Shown here piece after piece: positions 49,306-59,494 of a stretch of 64,000 nucleotides of DNA (its first letter is position 1; the number at the start of each line of letters is the position of its first letter). The translations under genes were made by a program, and so were the position numbers. The notes beneath the pieces were generated by a model, which was given only the letters and a program-made list of their open reading frames with translations, made no database searches and was not told the origin of the DNA. Source of the stretch: Bacillus suaedaesalsae (GTDB lineage: Bacteria > Bacillota > Bacilli > Bacillales > SA4); NCBI RefSeq assembly GCF_016890225.1, contig NZ_JAFELM010000031.1:62001-126000 (forward strand), in the 5' to 3' direction.

Positions 49306-50076
49306 TTATATTCCGCCATACCTACGTCCACGCATTTGAAACTCACCAATTGCTTGAATAAGTTCTTCTTCTGAGAAATCTGGCCATAGCACATCCGTAA
49401 ACCAAAATTCAGTATAAGCTAGTTGCCAGAGCATAAAATTACTAAGACGGTGTTCGCCGCTTGTACGAATCAATAAATCCGGATCTTGTAATGAACTCGT
49501 CATTAAGTATTCAGATAGAAGCTCTTCGGATATTCCCTCTTCAGTGAGCTTTCCATTCTGTACATCTTTAATGATATATTTTACGGCTTGGGTAATTTCG
49601 TCACGGGAACCATAGTTTAAGGCAAAATTCAAAATTAATCCTGTATTTTCTTTTGTCTTTTCCATCGCTTTTTCAACAGCACTTCTTGTATGCTTTGGTA
49701 TTTCTTCAGGATTACCCATCATTTGGACCTTCACATTTTGCTCAATTAATTCTGGCAAGAATGTCCCTAAAAACTCTTCAGGAAGTTTCATTAAGTATTC
49801 TACCTCTTGTTTAGGGCGTTTCCAATTTTCAGTTGAGAATGCATAAAGAGTTAATACCTCAACGCCAAGTTCACTTGCTAGCTTTGTAATCTTCTTAACA
49901 ACCTTCATTCCTTCATGATGACCCGCAACTCGTGGTAAGGCTCTTTTACTGGCCCAACGACCGTTTCCATCCATTATAATGGCAATATGTTTAGGAATAG
50001 GCTTTGACTTTACCGCTTCTTTTGTGAAAGATTCATTATTCTCTTTTTTATTCCAACGTCTAAGTTTATCAAGCAT
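49306..50076 (-). CDS. uppS: Undecaprenyl pyrophosphate synthase
   Basis: 256 residues, cis-prenyltransferase. The motif HIAIIMDGNGRWA with the catalytic Asp, the LTLYAFSTENWKRP block and the RTSGEHRLSNFMLWQ and FTDVLWPDF motifs are all present. It makes the C55 carrier for cell wall synthesis. The start is ATG at 50076 (MLDKLRRWNKK) with GGGGG 8-9 nt before; the 17-residue extension to 50127 has no support. It lies between frr and cdsA, with the frr terminator in between. Confidence 0.95.
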   Translation of the reverse strand: MLDKLRRWNKKENNESFTKEAVKSKPIPKHIAIIMDGNGRWASKRALPRVAGHHEGMKVVKKITKLASELGVEVLTLYAFSTENWKRPKQEVEYLMKLPEEFLGTFLPELIEQNVKVQMMGNPEEIPKHTRSAVEKAMEKTKENTGLILNFALNYGSRDEITQAVKYIIKDVQNGKLTEEGISEELLSEYLMTSSLQDPDLLIRTSGEHRLSNFMLWQLAYTEFWFTDVLWPDFSEEELIQAIGEFQMRGRRYGGI

Positions 50077-50225
50077 TTTCTTATCCCCCATCATTACCAT
50101 TATAATCAAAGCGTATCCACAGTTCAAAGAAACTATCGATTTATTTTCATTATATGGACTGAATGAACCCGTATGTATTCATTATTACAAAATAATTAAG
50201 AACGCGTATATTACTTCATAATAAG

Positions 50226-50250
50226 TAAAAAACCCCCTAAAATAGAGGGT
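50226..50250 (-). terminator. Intrinsic terminator of frr
   Basis: On the minus strand ACCCTCT-ATTTT-AGGGGGT is followed by TTTTTT. It lies about 85 bp after the frr stop and before uppS. Confidence 0.75.
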
Positions 50251-50334
50251 CTATTTATCCATATAGGTAATTTCACTATACACTATTAACCGATTGCTTA
50301 ACTACAATAAAAGAGAAAGAATTCGTGTTTATAA

Positions 50335-50892
50335 TTAAACAGCCATAATTTCCTTTTCTTTTTCCTTTGTAACTGCATCAACCTTCGCTATATGGATATC
50401 TGTTTCCTTTTGAATATCATCAGTAAAATTACGTAGTTCATCCTCAGTAATTTCACCATTCTTTTCTAGCTTTTTCAGATCATCATTTGCATCACGACGT
50501 ATATTACGTACTGCAACCTTTGCTTCTTCTCCATACTTCTTAACTAGCTTCGTTAATTCAACGCGACGCTCTTCTGTTAGAGCAGGGATTACGATACGAA
50601 TAACGGATCCATCGTTTGTTGGCGTAATTCCTAAATCTGATTTCATTATAGCCTTTTCAATTTCACCAAGAGATGTTTTATCATAAGGTGTAATAACAAG
50701 CATACGTGCTTCAGGTACATTTACTGAAGCTAATTGGTTTACAGGTGTTGGTGCACCATAGTAATCTACTGTAATTTTGTCTAATAAAGCTGCGCTTGCA
50801 CGACCTGCACGGATTGTTGCAAGTTCACGTTGATAAGCCTGAATCGCCTTATCCATTTTCTCTTTAGCTGTTTTAATAACAGATTGACCCAT
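50335..50892 (-). CDS. frr: Ribosome recycling factor
   Basis: 185 residues with the L-shaped RRF fold: coiled-coil stretch [28 protein letters not shown] and the conserved [15 protein letters not shown] and [16 protein letters not shown]. It splits post-termination ribosomes with EF-G. It follows pyrH by 2 bp, a universal pairing in Bacillota. Confidence 0.96.
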   Translation of the reverse strand: MGQSVIKTAKEKMDKAIQAYQRELATIRAGRASAALLDKITVDYYGAPTPVNQLASVNVPEARMLVITPYDKTSLGEIEKAIMKSDLGITPTNDGSVIRIVIPALTEERRVELTKLVKKYGEEAKVAVRNIRRDANDDLKKLEKNGEITEDELRNFTDDIQKETDIHIAKVDAVTKEKEKEIMAV

Positions 50893-50894
50893 TT

Positions 50895-51617
50895 TTATTT
50901 CCCCCTCACGACTGTTCCGATATTTTCTCCTTGAACTACACGTTTGATGTTTCCTTCTTCCATAATAGAGAATACGATTAAAGGAATATCATTATCCATA
51001 CATAATGAGGATGCCGTAGAATCCATTACAGCAAGCCCCTCTTTTAATACATCTAAATATGATAGTGTTTCATACTTTATTGCATTTTTATCAATTGCAG
51101 GGTCTGCAGTGTAAACACCGTCTACATTGTTTTTTGCCATAAGGATAACTTCTGCCTCGATTTCAGCTGCACGTAATGCTGCAGTTGTATCTGTTGAGAA
51201 ATACGGGTTCCCCGTACCTGCTGCAAAAATAACAACACGTTTCTTTTCTAAATGTCTGATTGCTTTTCTTCTTATGTATGGTTCTGCTACTTGTCTCATT
51301 TCAATAGAAGATTGAACTCGAGTTTGTATCCCTAAGTTTTCAAGGCTATCTTGCAGGGCTAATGAGTTCATTACCGTTGCTAGCATACCCATGTAGTCGG
51401 CATTTGCCCGATCCATTCCCATTTCACTTCCGGCTTTACCTCTCCATATATTCCCAGCCCCAACAACAACAGCAACCTCAACATCCATTTCAGCAATTTC
51501 TTTAATTTGATTCGCAATGGATTGAATAATTGAAGGATTAATACCGAAGCCTTGATCACCTGCAAGCGCTTCACCACTTAATTTTAAAACAACACGTTTA
51601 TATTTTGCAGTACTCAT
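50895..51617 (-). CDS. pyrH: Uridylate (UMP) kinase
   Basis: 240 residues, amino-acid kinase fold ([43 protein letters not shown]). It makes UDP from UMP for nucleic acids and wall precursors, and is GTP-activated and UTP-inhibited in bacteria. A terminator and a 97-bp palindrome separate it from tsf, so it may be partly transcribed from its own promoter. Confidence 0.96.
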   Translation of the reverse strand: MSTAKYKRVVLKLSGEALAGDQGFGINPSIIQSIANQIKEIAEMDVEVAVVVGAGNIWRGKAGSEMGMDRANADYMGMLATVMNSLALQDSLENLGIQTRVQSSIEMRQVAEPYIRRKAIRHLEKKRVVIFAAGTGNPYFSTDTTAALRAAEIEAEVILMAKNNVDGVYTADPAIDKNAIKYETLSYLDVLKEGLAVMDSTASSLCMDNDIPLIVFSIMEEGNIKRVVQGENIGTVVRGK

Positions 51618-51672
51618 CTTTACCTCCTATGAACCAATTAAGTATTAGCAAGAATGGCTAGTTTTCAAAAAA

Positions 51673-51694
51673 AGGGGAACACATTGTGTCCCCT
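51673..51694 (-). terminator. Intrinsic terminator between tsf and pyrH
   Basis: AGGGGAACACA / TGTGTCCCCT form a 10-bp stem (one bulge) with a short loop, followed by TTTTTTT on the minus strand. Confidence 0.82.
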
Positions 51695-51699
51695 ATCCT

Positions 51700-51796
51700 C
51701 CTAAAGTGGTGATTCTTACAATTTGGTAAGGAACAGTATTAGTTAGGTAAGGATAAACAATACCCTTTCCTAACTATACCGAAATCACTATTTAGG
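51700..51796. repeat. 97-bp imperfect palindrome between tsf and pyrH
   Basis: The arms pair in order: CCTAAA (51700-51705) with TTTAGG (51791-51796), GTGATT with AATCAC, TTTGGTA with TACCGAAA, and the perfect TAGTTAGG (51740-51747) with CCTAACTA (51769-51776). The intervening bases are unpaired. It would form one long, branched hairpin in the tsf 3' untranslated region just ahead of the terminator. No gene is seen in it. It may be a processing or regulatory element, or a small insertion. Confidence 0.6.
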
Positions 51797-51808
51797 ACTT
51801 TTTATGAT

Positions 51809-52690
51809 TTACTTGTTCACTTGGCTCATAACTTCTTCAGCAAAGTTATCTTGACGCTTCTCGATTCCTTCTCCTACTTCGTAACGAACGAAGTTTACTA
51901 CAGTAGCCCCTTTGCTCTCAACAAATTTGCGTACTTTTTGATCTGGATCTTTAACGAAACTTTGGTCTAATAAACAAACGTCCTCGAAGAATTTACCCAT
52001 ACGTCCTTCTACCATCTTATTTACGATGTTTTCAGGCTTACCTTCGTTTAGAGCTTGTTGTGTTAGCACTTCACGCTCACGAGCAATCTCTTCTTCTGTT
52101 ACAGCATCACGATCAATATACTTAGGGTTTACTGCCGCAATATGCATAGCAACATCCTTAGCCACTGATTCTTCAGTAGTTCCTTCAAGAGTTACTAGAA
52201 CACCAATACGTCCACCCATGTGTAAGTAACCACCGAATGCACCATTGTCACCTTTAGTAGAAATTGTGAAACGGCGTAATGTGATTTTTTCACCAATTTT
52301 TGCAATTGCAGAGCTAATGAAATCTGCAACTGTAGAACCGTTATCCATTGTTTGTGTTAAAGCATCTTCAGTTGTAGCAGGCTTGTTCTTTAAAAGGTGC
52401 GCAGCTAATTCTTTAACTAACTGTTGGAATCCTTCGTTTTTTGCAACGAAATCCGTCTCAGAGTTAACTTCTAAAATAACCGCTTCATTTCCTTGGACTT
52501 CAATGTATGAAATTCCTTCAGCAGCGATACGGTCAGATTTCTTAGCAGCACTTGCCATACCCTTTTCACGCAGGAAGTCAATTGCTTTTTCCATATCACC
52601 ATTTGTTTCTGTTAAAGCTTTTTTACAATCTAACATACCAGCGCCAGTTTTTTCACGTAATTCTTTAACCATTTGAGCTGTTACAGCCAT
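51809..52690 (-). CDS. tsf: Elongation factor Ts
   Basis: 293 residues. The UBA-like N-terminus [28 protein letters not shown] and the core with [16 protein letters not shown] are typical. It recycles EF-Tu. The start is ATG at 52690 with AGGAGG 7-9 nt before; the ORF extends upstream by 44 codons into the rpsB-tsf spacer without homology. It is downstream of rpsB with a terminator-like hairpin between. Confidence 0.97.
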   Translation of the reverse strand: MAVTAQMVKELREKTGAGMLDCKKALTETNGDMEKAIDFLREKGMASAAKKSDRIAAEGISYIEVQGNEAVILEVNSETDFVAKNEGFQQLVKELAAHLLKNKPATTEDALTQTMDNGSTVADFISSAIAKIGEKITLRRFTISTKGDNGAFGGYLHMGGRIGVLVTLEGTTEESVAKDVAMHIAAVNPKYIDRDAVTEEEIAREREVLTQQALNEGKPENIVNKMVEGRMGKFFEDVCLLDQSFVKDPDQKVRKFVESKGATVVNFVRYEVGEGIEKRQDNFAEEVMSQVNK

Positions 52691-52784
52691 CGTAAATTCC
52701 TCCTTGACTTTATCATTTATGTATTTTTGGATATTTGTATATAATATATCCGAAAAAAGTGAGAATGAACCGTATTTATCCCTT

Positions 52785-52823
52785 AAAAAAGGTGATAAAA
52801 AGGCTTGTGTCCCTCTTATCACC
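52785..52823 (-). terminator. Hairpin between rpsB and tsf (terminator-like)
   Basis: GGTGATAA (52791-52798) pairs with TTATCACC (52816-52823); the loop is 17 nt with a possible inner AGG/CCT pairing. The minus strand continues as TTTTTTAAGGG. It lies 12 bp after the rpsB stop and probably trims rpsB output relative to tsf. Confidence 0.6.
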
Positions 52824-52835
52824 TATACGTATTAC

Positions 52836-53639
<804 letters not shown>

Positions 53640-53654
53640 TTAACACCAAAAACT

Positions 53655-53683
53655 AATATAACATAAGAACAACTTTCAATCAA
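53655..53683 (-). promoter_or_regulatory. SigA promoter of rpsB
   Basis: The -35 TTGATT (53678-53683) and -10 TATATT (53655-53660) are 17 bp apart on the minus strand with a TG one base before the -10 (extended). It lies about 115 bp upstream of the rpsB ATG and 16 bp after the end of swrB. Confidence 0.65.
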
Positions 53684-53698
53684 GCTTGTTTTCTAAGA

Positions 53699-54319
53699 TT
53701 AAGTATTAAATTTTAAAAATAACTCGATTTCTGTCTTTCCTTTGTTCAGTCTTTTTGCAATTTCTTCTACTGTTAGACCTTCTTTGGATAGCAGCTGTAC
53801 TTGTACATTTAATGGTAAACTTTCAAACGGAGGTTCTTTTGGCTCTTCTTTTTCTTTTATCTTTTCCTCAACTGTTTTTGATTCCTTTTTATCCGTAGTA
53901 TCATTTGTTATTTCGTTATCTTTCATTATATGAGGCTGTTGTGGCTTTGTTTTCACTTCTCTTTTGAAGGTAGGTAAAAGTTCCATTAAATCTTCGTTTG
54001 ATATTTCGTCTTCTATCGTGTCAATTTTCGCTTGTGCTACTTCTATTTTTGGAGATGCTTTTTTTGATTTTTCAGCTGGAGTTTTTTTCGTTGATTTCTT
54101 AGGTTTATCATTATTTGTTTTTACTTCTTGTATAAATTTCTCATTTTCTTCCTTCATTTCTAGGATATATGATGATAATATATCCTCCATGTCCTTCATA
54201 ATAGACGCTTGCTTTCGTTCAATATCTCTCATTTTCTCGATTCTAAAGTAAAGTAAAACAATACTTAAAAATGAAATGACATGAAGAATGAAACTTACCA
54301 CAAGTAGAAATGTACTCAT
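53699..54319 (-). CDS. swrB: SwrB-like flagellar/swarming protein
   Basis: 206 residues, larger than the about 167 in B. subtilis. It has one N-terminal membrane helix (STFLLVVSFILHVISFLSIVLLYF), a coiled-coil segment, a long K/E/T-rich low-complexity middle (about 65-165) and a conserved C-terminal helix-turn-helix-like end (LNVQVQLLSKEGLTVEEIAKRLNKGKTEIELFLKF). SwrB promotes switching of the flagellar export gate in B. subtilis. Identity rests on the C-terminal motif, the membrane topology and the position between sigD and rpsB. Confidence 0.82.
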   Translation of the reverse strand: MSTFLLVVSFILHVISFLSIVLLYFRIEKMRDIERKQASIMKDMEDILSSYILEMKEENEKFIQEVKTNNDKPKKSTKKTPAEKSKKASPKIEVAQAKIDTIEDEISNEDLMELLPTFKREVKTKPQQPHIMKDNEITNDTTDKKESKTVEEKIKEKEEPKEPPFESLPLNVQVQLLSKEGLTVEEIAKRLNKGKTEIELFLKFNT

Positions 54320-54328
54320 ATTGACTCC

Positions 54329-54616
54329 TTATAAACTAATATCAATCGACTTCCCTTTAAATGGGTGATTCTCTTTGTTCTTCTTTTTTTGATATTGTTT
54401 TTCTTCGTGATTGTGTTCTGAACGTAAGTGAAGGGAAGCACCATCCTTTTGCTTTGCATTTACCACTTGACGCCGCTTTCGATCTTCCTGTTTTTGTACT
54501 TCCTCTGCAATATGATCTTGCATATGCTGACCTCTATTTTGCATTTGCTCTACTATTTTACTTACGTCCTGTGTTTTTGGTAATGCAACCTGTAATTCCG
54601 CTAACCGAATCCCCAT
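54329..54616 (-). CDS. Small conserved protein of the sigD-swrB interval, function unknown
   Basis: 95 residues. The N-terminal half is an amphipathic, glutamine-rich helix (LAELQVALPKTQDVSKIVEQ... QMQDHIAEEVQKQEDRKRRQV); the second half is basic and disordered (K/H/Q/N-rich). I recall similar short frames between sigD and rpsB in other Bacillota, but no name or function. No membrane helix or enzymatic motif. A ribosome site AAAGGA precedes the ATG. It lies 10 bp from swrB and is probably co-transcribed. Confidence 0.75.
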   Translation of the reverse strand: MGIRLAELQVALPKTQDVSKIVEQMQNRGQHMQDHIAEEVQKQEDRKRRQVVNAKQKDGASLHLRSEHNHEEKQYQKKKNKENHPFKGKSIDISL

Positions 54617-54647
54617 AAAAACACATCCTTTTGCTCCGGCTGTTGTA

Positions 54648-55415
54648 TTATTCGTATATGGTATCTAGTATCTTCTTCATTTTGAAGAGAGCTTTTGAAT
54701 GAATTTGTGAAATGCGTGATGTAGATAAGCTCATTACTTGACCTATCTCTGTTAACGTTAACTCTTCCTTATAAAATAAACTGACAACAAGCTGTTCCTT
54801 GTCATTTAACTGTTCAATTACAGAAGTAAGCTTCTCTACAAGTTCATCTTTAAGCATCTTATCTTCTGGAGTAAGTGTCTTTTCATCTTTTATTGTAAAT
54901 TTAGGAGCATCTGTAGCATCGTCATCCTTTAATCCGTCATCTAAGGATAAAACGTTTGCGAAAAATCCTTCCGTAACTGTTTGTTGTACTTCTTCTTCTG
55001 TCATCCCTAATTCTTCTGCAACTTCACTCGGAGTAACTGTGCGCATGTGTTTTTGTTCTAACTTTTCAATTACAGAATCTATTTTCTTTGATTTTTCTCT
55101 TGAGCTTCGCGGGAGCCAATCTTCCTTTCGGAGGCCATCTATAATGGCACCTCTTATCCTAAAAGAAGCGTATGTATCAAACTTTAAGTCCCGTGTAGGA
55201 TCAAACTTTTCTAAAGCATCATACAGGCCAAGCATCCCTAAACTCATTAAATCATCACGATTAACACTTTTCGGTAAACCAACTGAGATCCGTTGCACAT
55301 GAAAATTAACTAACGGCATGTACAATTTGATCAGGGAATCACCTGCGTTCGTATCACGAGATTCAGTCCATTTTTGCCAATATATTTGATCCTCGTTTGA
55401 GGTTACCTGTGTCAT
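54648..55415 (-). CDS. sigD: RNA polymerase sigma-D factor (flagellar/motility, FliA type)
   Basis: 255 residues with regions 2 (GLYDALEKFDPTRDLKFDTYASFRIRGAIIDGLRKEDW), 3 and 4 (EELTLTEIGQVMSLSTSRISQIHSKAL). This is the FliA/SigD alternative sigma factor directing late flagellar, chemotaxis and autolysin genes. It lies at the end of the fla/che operon as in B. subtilis, where distance from the promoter affects how much SigD is made. Both small genes flanking it are open and intact. Confidence 0.95.
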   Translation of the reverse strand: MTQVTSNEDQIYWQKWTESRDTNAGDSLIKLYMPLVNFHVQRISVGLPKSVNRDDLMSLGMLGLYDALEKFDPTRDLKFDTYASFRIRGAIIDGLRKEDWLPRSSREKSKKIDSVIEKLEQKHMRTVTPSEVAEELGMTEEEVQQTVTEGFFANVLSLDDGLKDDDATDAPKFTIKDEKTLTPEDKMLKDELVEKLTSVIEQLNDKEQLVVSLFYKEELTLTEIGQVMSLSTSRISQIHSKALFKMKKILDTIYE

Positions 55416-55478
55416 TACATCCTCTCCTTTGCCGGACCCGATTCCAAGATAACTTGAAACTAAGTTCCCCTTACATAG

Positions 55479-55811
55479 TTAGTCCTGCTCTTTTAGCAAG
55501 TCTTTTATATAATGAGAAACAGCTTCTGCATCTTCGTCAGTTAAATGATCCATGGAATGACGCAATTGTTCAGCATCCACGCTATCCTTTGGATTTGATT
55601 GATTGATATTAGGTTTAGTATTGCCCTTCGGGTTACTGATTATAAAATGAATCATCCATCTAAATATGTAGGCAATTAGAAAGAAAGATACGTAGGCAAT
55701 CAGCCCTCGTATCAAAGATGTCAAAAATCCGTTATTTGCAAATGCAGAAAAAAAGACAACGATAAAGCCAATCATTGCGAAGATAAAATTCAATACCAAT
55801 GTGCCAAACAT
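55479..55811 (-). CDS. Small membrane protein between cheD and sigD, function unknown
   Basis: 110 residues. There are two or three hydrophobic segments (LVLNFIFAMIGFIVVFFSAF; SLIRGLIAYVSFFLIAYIF; WMIHFIIS), then a polar tail with an acidic C-terminus. I do not recognise the family with confidence. It overlaps the cheD stop by one base (TAATG), so it is translated with cheD. Position in the che operon suggests a link to motility but nothing in the sequence proves this. Confidence 0.72.
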   Translation of the reverse strand: MFGTLVLNFIFAMIGFIVVFFSAFANNGFLTSLIRGLIAYVSFFLIAYIFRWMIHFIISNPKGNTKPNINQSNPKDSVDAEQLRHSMDHLTDEDAEAVSHYIKDLLKEQD

Positions 55812-56305
55812 TATAAGATAGACACTCCTTGATTTACAGTGCGGATAGAAAGCTCACATGTTATTGGGTCAAATTCAATTGTTCGACCACTATTTCCACC
55901 GGTATCTTCCCCGACTAACGTAATATTTAAGCGCTTTAACTCTTCTTTCACAGCCTCTACATTCCTTGGACCTATTCTCATTAGGTCACTACCAGAAGTG
56001 AACTGAAACATTTGTGCACCACCAGCTATTTTCGCTTTTATCTGAGGTTTTTTTCCACCTGATTTCACTATTAATTGTATAAGTTCCTCTATGGCAGTAT
56101 TTGCATATTTTGCTTTGTTCATATCCCCAGTTTTTGCAAGCTGAGAGTCTGGAAGCATAATATGGGCTAGTCCTGCTACTTTACTCAATGAGTCATAAAG
56201 GACAACTCCTACACATGAACCCAATCCAGAAGTTCTAATAATGTGAGGAGGTTTTACTATATTCATATCTGCAATACCAACCTTCACCACTTCTTGATTA
56301 GTCAT
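55811..56305 (-). CDS. cheD: Chemoreceptor glutamine deamidase CheD
   Basis: 164 residues. The catalytic Cys is in [15 protein letters not shown], the His in [11 protein letters not shown], and a Thr in the YANTAIEEL region. CheD deamidates chemoreceptor glutamines and binds CheC. The start is ATG at 56305, 8-9 nt after AGGTG; it overlaps the cheC end by eight bases. It lies in the order cheA-cheW-cheC-cheD. Confidence 0.92.
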   Translation of the reverse strand: MTNQEVVKVGIADMNIVKPPHIIRTSGLGSCVGVVLYDSLSKVAGLAHIMLPDSQLAKTGDMNKAKYANTAIEELIQLIVKSGGKKPQIKAKIAGGAQMFQFTSGSDLMRIGPRNVEAVKEELKRLNITLVGEDTGGNSGRTIEFDPITCELSIRTVNQGVSIL

Positions 56306-56939
56306 GATCTGTAACACCTAAGGCTTTAAATATAATGGAGAATGAATCAGGATCAGGTAAAAAGAAAAAGTGACCTTTTACACTCTCGCTTATCGGCTGG
56401 TCTTCCTCTATTAAAGTTGTATCAATCACAATGGCATAATCACTAACTGTCGATAATTCAATTAATCCAAAGCTAATAATTGCACCAATCATATCTACGC
56501 TTATAGCTGGCACTGAAGGATATAAATTAAGCTTTGTAAAATCTGAGAAAGATGATAAATAAGAACCAGTGAGAATGTTACCAAGCTCTTGAAGAGCAGA
56601 TATAGCAAGTTCTGAGTATGGGGTCTGCTCCATTGAAAATGATGGGTCATTTGTTAAGTGCCGTATAAATCGTGAAGCTTGCTCTAGTGAAAGTATAAAA
56701 AACATACTCCCAGGAGCATCTCCTTCTACACGTAAAAAAACACTAGCCACAACATTTTCCGATCCACCAACTAGATCCATCACTTCATTAAATGAAACAA
56801 CTTTTACACTAGGAACTTTCATATCAACTTTTTTATCAAGCAACTTCGATAGGGATGTTGCTGCATGTCCAGCTCCTATATTTCCTACCTCTTTTAGTAT
56901 ATCTATATGTGTAGAATTCAACTTTTTAATAAATGACAT
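56298..56939 (-). CDS. cheC: CheY-P phosphatase / adaptor CheC
   Basis: 213 residues with two phosphatase motifs: [14 protein letters not shown] (D-x3-E-x2-N) near residue 13, and [12 protein letters not shown] near 110, both intact. CheC dephosphorylates CheY-P and partners CheD in adaptation. It is in the chemotaxis operon, 14 bp after cheW. Confidence 0.92.
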   Translation of the reverse strand: MSFIKKLNSTHIDILKEVGNIGAGHAATSLSKLLDKKVDMKVPSVKVVSFNEVMDLVGGSENVVASVFLRVEGDAPGSMFFILSLEQASRFIRHLTNDPSFSMEQTPYSELAISALQELGNILTGSYLSSFSDFTKLNLYPSVPAISVDMIGAIISFGLIELSTVSDYAIVIDTTLIEEDQPISESVKGHFFFLPDPDSFSIIFKALGVTDHD

Positions 56940-56953
56940 ATCCCCATAACCTT

Positions 56954-57415
56954 CTATCCGTTAATTTCAGTTAATTCTTTAACACTTAAGACTTTCTCAA
57001 GTTTTAACAGTACTAATAAACGTCTATCCAGTTTAGCAACTCCGTTTAAATAATCTGCTTCCACTGTACCTATTACCTCAGGAGCTGGCTCAATACTTTC
57101 ACTTTGTAAATCAATTACATCATTTGCTGCATCGACAATGAGACCAACATCCATTGTTTCTAAAGAAACGATAATTACGCGAGTACTATCATTAAAAGGC
57201 AATTCATCTAGCCCAAACCTTACTCTTAAATCAATGATTGGAGTAACAACACCTCGAAGGTTTATTACACCCTTCACATATTTCGCAGTTCCAGGAACTC
57301 TTGTAATGTGTAATACCTTCTCAATGGATTGAACTTGCTGAACAGGTATTCCATATTCTTCATCAGCTAATTGAAAGACAATAACTTTAAGATTGTTCGT
57401 CAATTCTTCAGACAT
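56954..57415 (-). CDS. cheW: Chemotaxis coupling protein CheW
   Basis: 153 residues of the CheW SH3-like pair fold (VIVFQLADEEYGIPVQQVQSIEKV; VKGVINLRGVVTPIIDLRVRFGL). It links receptors to CheA at the cell poles. It follows cheA by 17 bp. Confidence 0.94.
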   Translation of the reverse strand: MSEELTNNLKVIVFQLADEEYGIPVQQVQSIEKVLHITRVPGTAKYVKGVINLRGVVTPIIDLRVRFGLDELPFNDSTRVIIVSLETMDVGLIVDAANDVIDLQSESIEPAPEVIGTVEADYLNGVAKLDRRLLVLLKLEKVLSVKELTEING

Positions 57416-57432
57416 AACTCGTTCCTCCCTTC

Positions 57433-59478
57433 TTATTTGATTAACGCATTAGAATCAATAATTAGAGCAACTTGTCCATCACCTAATATAGTTGCACCTG
57501 AAATCGCAAATATTGAAGATAAATAGTTACCAAGTGACTTTAGTACAACTTCCTGTTGTCCGATAAATGAATCAACAACAAGTGCCGCAATTTTATCTCC
57601 TTTACGAACAATTACTACTGAAATATAGTCGTTATCTGGTTCTTCACCTGGCACATCAAATATTTCTTTCAAGCTAATCAGTGGTATTACTTTACCTCTA
57701 AAATCTATTACCTTTTGGCTATGTGCACTTAAAATATCTTCTTTTTTTACAATGGCAGTTTCGATAATAGAAGATAACGGTACTGCATATTTTTCTTTTT
57801 GAAGTTCAACTAACATTACTGAAATAATAGACAGTGTTAATGGTAGTTGAATTGAGAAAGTTGTTCCTTTTCCCTCGACTGAATCAATAGTAATTGAACC
57901 ACCTAATGACTCAATTGTATTTTTCACAACATCAAGGCCGACTCCACGACCGGAAATATCCGAAATAGTTTCTGCAGTAGAGAAGCCTGATGACATAATC
58001 AATTCGAATACTTGCTTATCACTTAAAGTAGCAGCCTGTTGTTCTGTTACTACACCTTTACTAATCGCTTTGCTCAGAACTCTCTCTTTGCTAATTCCGC
58101 CACCATCATCTTGGATCTCAATAAATACATGATTTCCGCTATGATAAGCCCTTAAAATAACGGTTCCTTCTTCGTCTTTTCCGTTCTTTTTCCGAACTTC
58201 TGGCATTTCTACGCCATGATCTAAAGCATTACGTATTAAATGCACAAGTGGATCACCAATTTCGTCTACCACTGTTCGATCTAGTTCCGTCTCTGCACCG
58301 ACAATACTTAAGTTAATTTTCTTTCCTAAATCTCTTGCTAATTGTCTTACCATACGAGGGAAGCGGTTAAAGACTGTTTCAACAGGCACCATTCTCATAT
58401 TTAAGATGATGTTTTGCAAGTCCCCTGAAATTCTAGACATATGCTCGACGGTTTCATGTAGTTCTGAGTTGTTAAGTTCTCTTGAGATTTGCTCTAATCT
58501 TCCTCTATCAATAACAAGCTCTTCGAATAGGTTCATCAAAATGTCTAAGCGCTCAATATTTACACGAATTGTTTTATTGCTTGCAGCTTTTGCATGAGGT
58601 GCTGCTGCATTCTTTTCCTTCTCTGGTGTCGACACTTCTGCTACTGCTTCTTTCTCTTCAAAAGTTGTTGCTTCTACATTTTCTACTACATCTTCAAATG
58701 CTTCCCTAGAGAAGTCAATAGCTTGTACCTCTACCTTCTCTACCTCTGATACCTTAAGTACTTTACCTTGAACATCCTCTGGTGAATCCTTCGATACAAT
58801 TGTTACTGTAAAGGATTGATCAAACTTTTCATCTTCTAGTAATTCAACAGCTGGATTAGATTTAATTACTTCACCAATTTGTTCTAATATTTCAAATACC
58901 ATAAACACACGTGCTGCCTTTAGTAAACAGTCTTCACGTAAAGATACTGTAACTTCGTAACTATTAAAACCTTGTTCAGTTGATTGCTTTAATACCGTTA
59001 ACTCAAATTGGTCGTAGCTTTGAGTAGGAGCTGAAGCTGTTGTTACTTCTTCTTGTGCTGCAGGAGCATTTAGAGAAGAGGCACTGGTTGCAATCGGTTG
59101 TCCCTTTTCGATGGCTACTAGTTTTTCTACAACACTTCGAACATCACGCTTTCCACTTCCACCTTCAGCAATTGAATGGACCATTGCTTCAAGGTCATCT
59201 ACTGATTGAAAGACAACGTCCAAAATCTCTGGAGTGACCATAAGCTTATTATTTCTGATTCCATCAAGTACATTTTCCATTTGGTGAGTTAAGCTTGCCA
59301 AATCCTCATAACCCATCGTAGCGGACATACCTTTTAATGTATGTGCAGATCGGAATATCTCATTTACAATTGCAATGTTGGTAGGGTTTTTTTCTAATTC
59401 TAACAAGTTGCTGTTTACAGCTTGAAGATGTTCCTTACTTTCTTCTATAAAAACTTCCAAGTACTGATTCATTTCCAT
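57433..59478 (-). CDS. cheA: Chemotaxis sensor kinase CheA
   Basis: 681 residues. P1 Hpt with the phosphorylated His46 (SAHTLKGMSATMGY); a P2 CheY-binding domain (about 160-260); P3 dimerisation (about 300-365); P4 kinase with N-box HLIRNALDHGVE, DDGGGIS and GRGVGLDVV; and the P5 CheW-like domain. It passes phosphate to CheY and CheB. The start is ATG at 59478 (MEMNQYLEVFIEES) with AGGGG 10 nt before. cheB is directly upstream. Confidence 0.95.
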   Translation of the reverse strand: MEMNQYLEVFIEESKEHLQAVNSNLLELEKNPTNIAIVNEIFRSAHTLKGMSATMGYEDLASLTHQMENVLDGIRNNKLMVTPEILDVVFQSVDDLEAMVHSIAEGGSGKRDVRSVVEKLVAIEKGQPIATSASSLNAPAAQEEVTTASAPTQSYDQFELTVLKQSTEQGFNSYEVTVSLREDCLLKAARVFMVFEILEQIGEVIKSNPAVELLEDEKFDQSFTVTIVSKDSPEDVQGKVLKVSEVEKVEVQAIDFSREAFEDVVENVEATTFEEKEAVAEVSTPEKEKNAAAPHAKAASNKTIRVNIERLDILMNLFEELVIDRGRLEQISRELNNSELHETVEHMSRISGDLQNIILNMRMVPVETVFNRFPRMVRQLARDLGKKINLSIVGAETELDRTVVDEIGDPLVHLIRNALDHGVEMPEVRKKNGKDEEGTVILRAYHSGNHVFIEIQDDGGGISKERVLSKAISKGVVTEQQAATLSDKQVFELIMSSGFSTAETISDISGRGVGLDVVKNTIESLGGSITIDSVEGKGTTFSIQLPLTLSIISVMLVELQKEKYAVPLSSIIETAIVKKEDILSAHSQKVIDFRGKVIPLISLKEIFDVPGEEPDNDYISVVIVRKGDKIAALVVDSFIGQQEVVLKSLGNYLSSIFAISGATILGDGQVALIIDSNALIK

Positions 59479-59494
59479 AAAATCACACACCCCT

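Noticed and set aside
48371-49306. Frameshift or truncation in any core gene
   Set aside because: Every core gene I checked, for example cdsA and dxr here, is full length with intact family motifs; only recA and flhA are cut by the window edges.
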